Shown in pieces: positions 56,214 through 64,000 of a stretch of 64,000 nt of DNA. Numbering within the stretch: position 1 is the first letter of the stretch; each line of letters begins with the position of its first letter. The position numbers and the translations under genes were made by a program. Below the pieces are notes generated by a model. That model did no database searches, was not told the DNA's origin, and worked only from the letters and a program-made list of their open reading frames with translations. The DNA comes from Cladosporium sp. IMV 00045 (lineage: Eukaryota; Ascomycota; Dothideomycetes; Cladosporiales; Cladosporiaceae): NCBI GenBank assembly GCA_001931905.2, contig MSJI02000102.1, positions 16,848-80,847 of the forward strand. The letters run 5' to 3'.

Positions 56214-56957
56214 CTACCTAACCCCACCCAAAAACTCCCCATCCTCCCACCCACACCAACACTCCATACACTCGACCCTCCACCTCCTCAACCTCCCAGG
56301 CAAACCCCTCCACCACCTCCCCAACTTAGTCGTCCAAGCCACCTGCTCCGAAGCCTCATTCCACTGCATGACCCTGTACTCCAACTGGCGGCGGGCAGAA
56401 GAACCGTCCTCGCGCGCTCGGAAGACACTCGGGTAGATGCGAAGGGGATGGGGGTTTGGAGGGGGAACGGGGGATAAAGTACCTCGACTTGAGGGTTGCT
56501 GGCCTCTCTGTTGTGGTTGTTGGCGTTGCTGTCTTGCTCAGCTGGGAAGGGAGGCATGGCTGGGCGTGGGAGCGGGATGGAGATCAAGGTACCGCTTGTG
56601 CTGGGCGTCTGATTGATGGAGTCGCATTAGAGCGGACTGAACGAGGCGGTAAGGCCAGTGTGGGTATGGTGCCGTTCGAGGCGGGTCTGCGCTCAGAGGA
56701 GCGCGTGGCAGCTGCTCTTGGTTTGCGGATTACAGGTATGGAGCCACTGCTTCCCTTTTGTGTTCGGCGGAGACAGACGATCTCGGTATGGCGGTGGTGT
56801 GGGAAGAGTCGGAGTTGCTGCTATTGCTGTTGTTTCGAGGAGCATTGGCTTTGGGCTGCGACTTGGGCGACAGTCCGTTGGACCCCGTGGCTTCGACATT
56901 ATCGGCTTCTCGAATATGTGATGTTGAGGTCCTTGGGGCCTTTCCCGCTGCTGGCAT
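56214..56957 (-). CDS. Hypothetical protein, structure uncertain, frame breaks
   Basis: A minus-strand coding stretch of unrecognised family. The N-terminus from ATG 56957 is Ser/Asn-rich (PRNNSNSSNSDSSHTTA) and loses frame at the CC of TACCTG (56735-56736), after which IRKPRAAATRSSERRPAS continues in another frame. The C-terminus is rich in Trp and Arg and looks genuinely coded (QLEYRVMQWNEASEQ, VAWTTKLGRWWRGLPGRL). The path between 56430 and 56600 is unclear: either two small introns, one of which would be only 33 nt, or further one-base losses at short C runs. No function can be assigned. Confidence 0.4.
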
Positions 56958-57136
56958 GACTTCATCGAGGAAAATAGTGAATGTGTTTCTGATGTTGCTG
57001 GACAAGCTGTCCAGATATCAATAGAACGATTGTAGGATGTCCTGAAGTGTATCGTGCAGTGTTTCCGGCAAGGTAGAGTGGTGTGTTGACGCAGCCAGCG
57101 ACATAACTTCCCTGCAAGACCTCAGAAGCTCTTCGT

Positions 57137-58186
57137 CTAAGCAAGAGCATCCCATAACACAACCTGCACTTTCCACGCAAGCCGTCCTCCATCCAAAGCA
57201 AGCACAATCTCAACTCCAAGGCTCAATCTGAAACTCAAACTTCTCTCACTCTCCACACCCTTCGCATCATCATCATACAAAGACCTCTCAACAAAAGTAA
57301 CCATTCCACTGCGATCCACCAACACAACAGTCTGCTTCTGCGTCCCATACCCACCAGGACCAGGCGCCACCTCTATGCCTGCATGATGGTGATTTGCACC
57401 ATCCCCATTCACTTCCGCAGACCTCATCCCATCACTACTCTCATCCTCAACACCCCTCCCACCAACGCGCGGGATGAAAATCGAATTCCGCATCTGGCGC
57501 GCGTACGTGTTGAAATCCTCCCCTTGAGGCAACTTGGGGAAAGTGTCGACTTTCAAGACGTCAAAGAGACTCTCGACCAGTCTCTCCTGCGAATCTTGTC
57601 TAGTCGCACTAGCGTTAACAGCTTGACGCAGGAGTTGCTCGCCGTGCACGATTTTGGGCCAGGAGAGGTCGCCGAAATGCGAGTTGCTCAGACCCTGCAC
57701 TTCGCCTGGCCTAGCAGCGATGCGAGCTAGATTTGACGGGTCTGTGGTGCGGTTGGAGAGGACGGAGAGGCCTTTCCAGGAGCCATCGGAGGGGGAAGGC
57801 TGCAAGTGGCCGAAGACGAGAGAGAAGCCGCCGACATCGTTGACGCCCACTTCTTCAACGAGGCGCCGGGCGAATTCATCGTCGGATTCTTTCTCGCCGG
57901 GCGGACTGGCCAAGTAGGCATTGACCATGGCGCCGCGGCTCTTGTGGCGAGCGATATCCTGGCCTTCTTCACGGAAGTTGGTGAGGACGGCGATGCGCCC
58001 ATCTTTGGTGATGCCGAGCCATGTCCCTTGTTCGGGTCGTTGGAGGTCTCGCCCGCCTAGGACGTGAGAGTGAGGTGATTTCCACCAGTGAGCTGAGGCT
58101 GTTGGGCGGTCGAGGAATTCGTCGCGGTTGGAAAGCAGAACCAGAGGGTACTCCGGGTGGGCGGTGGAGAGCAGAGCTATGCACAT
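57137..58186 (-). CDS. TANGO2/NRDE family protein
   Basis: A single exon of 349 residues from ATG 58186. The family mark is the NRDE motif at residues 20-23 (VLLSNRDEFLDRPTA), preceded by Cys2 (MCIALL), then WLGITKDGRIAVLTNFRE, NDVGGFSLVFGHL and SVLSNRTTDPSNL. TANGO2 proteins are linked to Golgi and mitochondrial homeostasis and heme handling; the molecular activity is unsettled. A polar stretch (EDESSDGMRSAEVNGDG) interrupts the C-terminal half. Length is slightly above the family norm. Confidence 0.9.
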   Translation of the reverse strand: MCIALLSTAHPEYPLVLLSNRDEFLDRPTASAHWWKSPHSHVLGGRDLQRPEQGTWLGITKDGRIAVLTNFREEGQDIARHKSRGAMVNAYLASPPGEKESDDEFARRLVEEVGVNDVGGFSLVFGHLQPSPSDGSWKGLSVLSNRTTDPSNLARIAARPGEVQGLSNSHFGDLSWPKIVHGEQLLRQAVNASATRQDSQERLVESLFDVLKVDTFPKLPQGEDFNTYARQMRNSIFIPRVGGRGVEDESSDGMRSAEVNGDGANHHHAGIEVAPGPGGYGTQKQTVVLVDRSGMVTFVERSLYDDDAKGVESERSLSFRLSLGVEIVLALDGGRLAWKVQVVLWDALA

Positions 58187-58881
58187 TGCTAAATGTTCTG
58201 GGCGTAAATGTTCCAGAAGTATATATTGAAGACTTCTCGAATGCAAGGACAAGTGTATAATATAACAATTTATATAAGCAAGTCTTTGATTTCGTGACCC
58301 GTGAAGAGGCGATCGCCGAGATGCCGTTGAGTCACCTGCGTGGTAGTGAATGACCTCGATCGAATGACTGCAGCAAGTGAGTGAATAGGCTCTCGCCTCG
58401 TAAGTACACGACGCTCGAACGAGTTCAGAAAGAGGCGAGTGAAGATCTACAGTAAAACATTAGACTTCCTTCTCAAACACACGAGCACAACAAGAAGAGG
58501 ACGAAGTTGATCAACCGGCACGGCCCAGCAGAAATGACGAATGGCGCCTGATATAGAGTGGATCCACCGAGTCAGCCCTACCGACGTTTCGCGGATTCCC
58601 ACTGCGGGGCTGCCTCAGAGCTCCGCCGTCTTCCCAGCTTCCCTCACACACGACATTTGTCTTTTGATCATTCACAACACCTGACTGAGGCTCTTCATTC
58701 TCTTCCTCTTCCTCCTCCTCCTCTCTATCCTGCTGCCTCTCTCGACCACCGCAGGACCGGCCACCTGTCGATCTTCTCTTCCTCCTTTCCTATACCTCGT
58801 CTCATCCTCCCTACCCAACTCTGTTTCTCACACCTTACTAACAACCTCACTTACATCCTACCTGCCTAACTCATTGCAACC
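58187..58881. other. Divergent promoter with pyrimidine tracts
   Basis: The spacer lies between the TANGO2-like and REEP-like genes. The half next to the plus-strand gene is rich in CT runs (CTTCCTCTTCCTCCTCCTCC), typical of fungal promoters and leaders. Confidence 0.5.
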
Positions 58882-59972
58882 ATGTTCGGCTTCATAGCAG
58901 ACATTATAACGTAGGCAGACCAGCAGCCACTTCGATCTATTCTTACTAACACCTCACTAGCTCCATCACCTCCATCCTCTTCCCCATCTTCGCCTCCTAC
59001 AAAGCCATTCGCACTGGCGACCCTGCCAACCTCGCACCATGGCTCATGTACTGGACCACCCTCTCCATCTTCCTCCTGGTTGAATCCCACCTCTACTTCA
59101 TCCTCTACTGGGTGCCATTCTACTCGTGGATGCGCCTGGGCCTTCACCTCTACCTCGTCATGCCCGGCAAGCAAGGCTCCGTCTACATCTACCAAGCCTA
59201 CGTCCACCCATGGCTTGAAGGCCACGAGCGCCAGATCGACGACTTGATCTCCGACCTCCACGCCAAAGGCAAAGCAGCCGGCTTCGACGCCATCCAGGCC
59301 GCCATCGAATACATCCGCGTCAACTTCCTCGGCCAGGCTCCCCACCAGCCTCCACCGCCTCAAGCCCAAGGCCTCTCATACTCAGCCTCCCTCCTCAACC
59401 GCTTCAACATGCCCTCCGCCCGCTCCGGCCTCGCCGCCGCCGGCTCCTCCGACCTCTTCTCCATGCTGGGCAAAGCCATGCAACAATCCACCTACCCCAG
59501 CTCCACAACCCGCGACGCCCAAGCCGCCGACCTGCAATCCAGCGGCTTCATCCCACCCACCCTCTCCGGAGCCGAGCGCACCGATTTCGTCAACACCCAG
59601 CGTGACCGCCTGCGAACCCTCCTCCAAGCCTTCGACCGCGAAGCCGACCCCTCCGCCACCTCCTCAGCCATGCCTCCACCCACACCCCGCAGCGTCAGCG
59701 GACGCAAGAGCTACCTCGCCCCAAGAGACGGCCCTCCCACTCCACAACAAGAATATGGCGGCATGCATAAATCACGCTCCGACTCCGAATTCGAAGACCT
59801 GGCCTACGAACCCATGCCAGACCCCGACTCGTTCCGCCCTCCCCCACCCGTATCGGACATGCATCGCGGAGGAGAGAGACGATCAAGCAGAGAAGGCAGC
59901 GGTTGGAGCAATTGGGTCTGGGGGAACTACGGCGAGCCGAACAGTGCCGTCAACCCGCGGAAGGATATGTAG
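58882..59972 (+). CDS. REEP/Yop1-like (TB2/DP1/HVA22) ER-shaping protein
   Basis: Two exons (58882-58910, 58961-59972) with a 50-nt intron give 346 residues. The TB2/DP1/HVA22 domain occupies about 10-100: SILFPIFASYKAI, the LAPWLMYWTTLSIFLLVES hairpin, LYFILYWVPFYSWMRLGL and HLYLVMPGKQGSVYIYQAYV. Such proteins insert hairpins in the ER membrane and bend it into tubules. The long C-terminal tail is Ser/Pro-rich and probably disordered (AMPPPTPRSVSG, SFRPPPPVSDM), longer than yeast Yop1, so it resembles the REEP1-4 class. The first exon codes for only ten residues. Confidence 0.9.
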
Positions 59973-61147
59973 GGCGTTCTTCTTTTCTTGCTTTTTCCAC
60001 GAACCATTCACGAAATCACATGCCCATCCAAAAGTTTCACCACCGTCAGCCACAGCGGGAGGTCATCCTCAACCTGTCATTTCCCAACTTTACACCAAAG
60101 CATAAAAGAAAAAGTCCGCCTTTTTTGACGCCAACCGAATAAACAGCAGGTCCCCCCAAACATCACCATATCTCTCACAATCTACATTCCCATCAAGCTC
60201 AAGGTCAAGAACACCTCCACCTCCAGCTCCACCTCAACTCTTCGGTCAACTATCTAACCCCCTATTCCTTTCCAACCTCGCCAACCTCACCATCCTCACC
60301 ATCATCTCCACGACCAAGATCAGCCTACTCGCGAGACGGAACAGAAGCAGCGAGGCCTACCACGACCGCGAGACCTCCGCGTTCGCCCTCGAATGTGAGG
60401 AATTTGGCGGAGAGGTGGGAGGGGTATTGATTGAAGTGAGACAAGATCAGAAGAGTAAAACGGAAAGGAAAAAGCGAAAAAGAAGAGAAAAGGAGGCAAA
60501 AGGCAATGAAAGAGTTCCCGCCCAAGGCGACAGTTGAGAGACTATACCATTACTTCTTCCAAGAGTGAGAAGGAGAAAACAAGATTGGGATGTGAAATGG
60601 GAGAATCGGCGAGGAGAAGGGACTTTGGTCAAAAGGGGAAGCATGGATTGACTGGAGAGATATTCGTGCGGCGTTATATGAGGGAAAAGGCAGGACAGGC
60701 CAAAAATACCGGAGTTGAGGAAACAACATCAGGATAGAGAGGAGAAACAGACAATATCCATCCCAGATTACCATATCACTAGCGAGAACAAAAGAATCGT
60801 AAGCAAAAAGAAAAGAGAAAATAAGAAAGAAAGAGGCGAAGAAGAAACGAAGGAAAATCAGATCATGAGATAACCAAAATGCAATCAACAAGCGGTATAG
60901 TACGGGCATTGATCATTGCCAACTACCTTCACGCTTCCGCTCTGCATTACACCCACTGTGCCAAACTTCCAACCACCATGAAGAACGAGACCCGAAGAAC
61001 GCCTGCGCTTAAACAAATCCCGTCCCATCGATCCAATTCGATCAAGCATCAAACAAAAGCTGAACCGCAACAGCAAACCGACAAACCAAATCAAACCAAA
61101 AACTCTCCACAAATTCACATTAAAAATTCCAATTCAGACGGAAAAAC
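59973..61147. other. Convergent trailer region with purine runs
   Basis: About 1.2 kb between two stop codons. Low-complexity purine stretches (around 60440-60500 and 60790-60860) give long but meaningless frames. Confidence 0.5.
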
Positions 61148-62880
61148 TCACCCCAAACCCTCCGCCAACCCCTCCCCAATCTCCCTCTCCCACTCCCTCT
61201 CCCGATACCTCACAGGCGTGTGAACATCCTCCTCCGGCCCATCTCTCTCCCTGGTATTCGTGCTGCTTCTGTCACTCGTGCCGGAGAAACTCGCACTCAC
61301 GGCATCGGACGACTTGTCGATACTCGATTTAGAGTTCGTGGTTCGTCGCCTCGCCTTCCCTCCTCCCCCGGAAGTGCCGCCGAACCAGCCTTTCTGCTTG
61401 CGCGGGGAGGATGTCTCCGCTGTTGTTGCCACGGATGCAGTGCAAGGGACGTCAGTGCTCTGTCTCTGCTTCTCAACCTCTTCGTCACCAGCCTGGACTT
61501 CCACCAGCTCGGCGTCGCGCACCCATTTCCTCCTCCTGGTATATCTGCCCCAGCCGTCGACTTTCCTGCCATCCTGCCATTTGTTATCATAGTACGTCCA
61601 CCCGCTCTCATCGCCGCCGCCACCCCCTCCGATTCGCTTGGCGCTCTTCTCGTTCTCAACGACAGCAGCGCCTTCGACTCGCCATGTGCTACCGGGAACC
61701 CAGCGCCAGCGGGTAGTAGCGTGATCTGTTTCTGGGAGAGTAAATTGCTCCGGTTCGAAAGTGGCGTTGAGGTATTCATCCGTCCAGGCCTGACGCTCGT
61801 AGGATAGCAGAGAAGCGGTCCAGCCGAGGCCGAGCCAGCGGCGTTGGTTTTCGTAGAGGGTAAACGTGAAGCGGACGCCGGGGCTGGAAGTGGCGGTTGT
61901 TGGGTTGCTGGGGAGAGCGGTGGGGGGTTTGGCTGCGTTGGCGGCGGTGAGGGGGGTGTTGGTGGTCGGTTGTGGGAAGTCAAGACCGGTTATGAGGCCA
62001 GTCAGGGTGCGGACTGCGCGGCTGCGCCAGAGGATGGTGCGGGAGACACGCGCGGGCCGACTGTGCCAGGAGAGGACGAGCGTACCCCAGGCTAGGACTA
62101 TGCGTTGGGTTGTGAGGATGCGAAGTGGCGGGAGGGTGAGGAGAAACCAAAGAGGAGAGCAGAGGAGAATGCGGATGAAGAGAGTGGTGAGCGCAGGTCG
62201 AGTGGTCGCAGCTGTAGCTGTGGTTTGCGTGCTCAGAAAATCGGTGAGGCGCAACAGCGGGTCCAAAAGGATGTTGCAGCGAGCGGTGAATGTTTGCAGG
62301 TATCCAAAATTTCGTCCAAACTCTTTCTTTGCTTGACTTCCTCAGAGCTGCCTCGCTGGTGTGCGTTGGTTTTCTTCTTTTTCTTTTCACCTGTCAAGAT
62401 GGTGCTCGAAAGTGGACTGTAGCGGCGAGTGTACAGTCCAAAGGTGAGCATGGCGACAAGCACCAGAGGTCCAGCATAGCGGAGAACAGTCTCTCCATAG
62501 AGCACAACAAACCAGAAGGAGGCAACGAGAAGAAAGCTCTCCCAAGGGTCACCGGTGGTCCATGACAGCAAGCCCACAAAGTGATTTAGAGGGAGGATGA
62601 AAGAGTGGCTGTATGCTAAGGCTCTTGTGACTTGCGGCGGAGTGGCAAGGAGAAGAGGCGATTTCTGATGGATCAAGACACTTGCCCTGCTTCTGTTGTT
62701 AACTTCACCGTTGGAAGTCGGCGCAAAGGCGGCGACGGTGGGGTTTGGATCCAGAGCATCGTTGTCGCTACCCTGAGCAGGCGCATAATCGCCGTGCTTG
62801 TCGGTCATGGAGGACATCCAGGGCGTGTCTGTGAGCAGGCGAGACTTGATTAGCCGTTTGAAATTCCTTCGAAGAGGCAT
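61148..62880 (-). CDS. PEX24-family peroxin with DysF domain, frame broken by one base
   Basis: ATG 62880 opens a frame that runs to KSLDEILDT; near 62299-62300 the frame is lost at TACCTG, and the next frame takes up LQTFTARCNILLDPLLRLTD. With one extra base the protein has about 577 residues. Membrane segments are seen in FLLVASFWFVVLYGETVL and LVLVAMLTFGLY, and again in LLCSPLWFLLTLPPLRIL. The DysF domain follows: YENQRRWLGLGWTASLLSYE, RWRWVPGSTWRVEG, WTYYDNKWQDGR and RYTRRRKWVRDAELVEV. The family (Pex23/24/28-32) acts at ER-peroxisome contact sites and controls peroxisome number. No GT-AG intron can bridge the break. Confidence 0.85.
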
Positions 62881-63400
62881 GTTGAGAGGCCATCAACAGC
62901 CGTGCCTCTCTTACCGGCCATGACCACGGCATAGCAACAGAAGTGTCTCAGAAGTATTTGGATCAAACGTACCAAAAGCTGCCATCAAACCATGTCACGC
63001 TTCCTTCCTCACGCGTGGCCAGCAAGCTCAGCGCATCACACAAGCTGGCAGAGCAAGCAGATGTACTAGAAGTGAACTTGAGAAAGGTGGTGGATGACTT
63101 GACAACATGCTTCCGATGTCTTTCTTCAACGATGTCAGACGACGATGCCGATGCCGTCACTCATAGAGCCGCGGCGGGGTTAAGCTTATTCTTCTAGTTC
63201 TGGCATGTGAATCGGGCTTCAGCCTCAGGCATCAGGCAGCAAGAAGATCGCCGGCGCCCGATCAACTTTTGGGGGCAGACTTCCGATGGAAGGCGACAGA
63301 TGCAACTGTCTGGCCGAATACATGAGATACTGATCGATTGTCGCACCCCCCCTCCAAACTCGTCTCCCTATCGCATACATTCTTTCTCAATCCGCGCAAC
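62881..63400. other. Divergent promoter region
   Basis: The spacer lies between the peroxin and Pam16 genes. An 84-codon frame inside starts at a GTG and has no features. Confidence 0.5.
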
Positions 63401-63922
63401 ATGGTCAGTCCATTCCATCATCACTGCTCGCCTCACCATCTCTAACTCCTCACAGGCCCACCGCATAATAACCCAGGTCGTCTTCACTGGCGCACGTGTC
63501 TTCGGAAGAGCATTCGCAGAGGCATACAGACAAGCCTCAGCATCGCAAGTACGCGCAATTCGTCTTGAACTCTCCCAAATATACTGGTCTCCTAACCAAT
63601 CCTCCAGAAATTCGCCGCCGCTGCGCAAAAGAACGGCGGTTCCGGCTCCCTCTCCTCCTCCGGCCTGACCCTCGACGAAGCATGCAAAATCCTAAACGTG
63701 GCCCCTCCCAAGGCCGGCGAAGCCAACCTGACGCAAGTACACGAGAAATTCAAGCGCCTATTCGACAACAACGACCCCAAAAAGGGCGGCTCGTTCTACC
63801 TGCAGAGCAAAGTGCTGCGCGCCCGCGAGCGGATAGAATTGGAGGTACGTGAGCGTCAAGAACACATGGAGCGAGAGGCCGAGAAGAGGGATGGCTGGAA
63901 GCCGAAACTCTACAGAGATTGA
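63401..63922 (+). CDS. Mitochondrial import motor subunit Pam16 (Tim16)
   Basis: Three exons (63401-63403, 63456-63548, 63608-63922) give 136 residues. The first coding exon is just the ATG; a 52-nt intron separates it from AHRIITQVVFTGARVFGRAF, the conserved N-terminus. The J-like domain follows: SGLTLDEACKILNV, THE-type helix QVHEKFKRLFDNND and KGGSFYLQSKVLRARERIE. As in all Pam16 proteins the HPD motif of true J-proteins is absent. It pairs with Pam14/Pam18 at the TIM23 channel in the inner membrane. The C-terminus is charged (RQEHMEREAEKRDGWKPKL). Confidence 0.93.
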
Positions 63923-64000
63923 TGGGGAGAGAAGGAGGGATACTCGCGTGAATGATCAAAAGAAAGGGTATGTGCTGACACGATGTTTTTCCCCGGACAA

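Noticed and set aside
56560..56592. 33-nt GT-AG stretch as an intron in the hypothetical gene
   Set aside because: Too short to be trusted; further frame loss is equally possible, so the model was left open.
1..64000. CRISPR arrays, transposons, viral insertions
   Set aside because: No array of spaced repeats, no transposase or integrase frame, and no terminal inverted repeats were seen.

Overview
The window is nuclear DNA of a filamentous ascomycete fungus, most likely a dothideomycete (inferred). Support: many protein genes with short introns (about 50-60 nt, GTAAGT/GTACGT-type donors), three Zn2Cys6-era fungal signatures (two zinc-cluster regulators, a DUF6594 membrane protein, a caspase-like protein with a C-terminal membrane anchor), a fungal PEX24/DysF peroxin, Rpc31, a starch-binding glucoamylase, a dispersed 5S rRNA gene and an initiator tRNA-Met gene.

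Region 1 (1-13.4 kb) looks like a catabolic gene cluster: an MFS sugar/acid transporter (cut by the window edge), an SMP-30-type lactonase, two zinc-cluster regulators, an HpcH/HpaI-type 2-keto-acid aldolase, a D-2-hydroxyacid dehydrogenase, a second MFS transporter of the anion:cation symporter type and a small cupin. Uptake, lactone opening, retro-aldol cleavage and reduction fit a non-phosphorylative sugar-acid route; a sugar dehydrogenase and an acid dehydratase are not in view. Four promoters of this cluster each carry one CGGA-N6-CCG palindrome (573, 5652, 8522, 10508) about 200-300 bp from a start codon. This is the most interesting new signal in the window: a candidate operator for one of the two local regulators.

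Region 2 (13.4-27.7 kb) is gene-sparse and variable: a caspase-like membrane protein with an in-frame stop, a small Tudor-like protein, a DUF6594 protein, a 5S rRNA gene, an rRNA-methyltransferase-like gene, a carboxymuconolactone-decarboxylase-like gene, a secreted GH43 enzyme and an alpha/beta hydrolase, with long empty spacers.

Region 3 (27.7-38.8 kb) has a P450 facing an NRPS-like A-T-R reductase (a possible small secondary-metabolite pair), then a secreted M28 peptidase and a glucoamylase with a starch-binding domain.

Region 4 (39-64 kb) is mostly housekeeping: lipid-kinase-like protein, eIF3 subunit l, nitrilase-family amidase, a cyclin, initiator tRNA-Met, RNA polymerase III subunit Rpc31, TANGO2-like protein, a REEP/Yop1-like ER-shaping protein, PEX24-family peroxin and the mitochondrial import subunit Pam16, plus a secreted chitin-binding/LPMO-like protein and a mucin-like repeat protein. 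Several genes here (chitin-binding protein, nitrilase, peroxin and a hypothetical protein at 56.2-57.0 kb) are broken by apparent one-base deletions at short C/G runs, all needing the same -1 correction. That pattern suggests consensus errors in the assembly more than real pseudogenes, but this cannot be decided from sequence alone.
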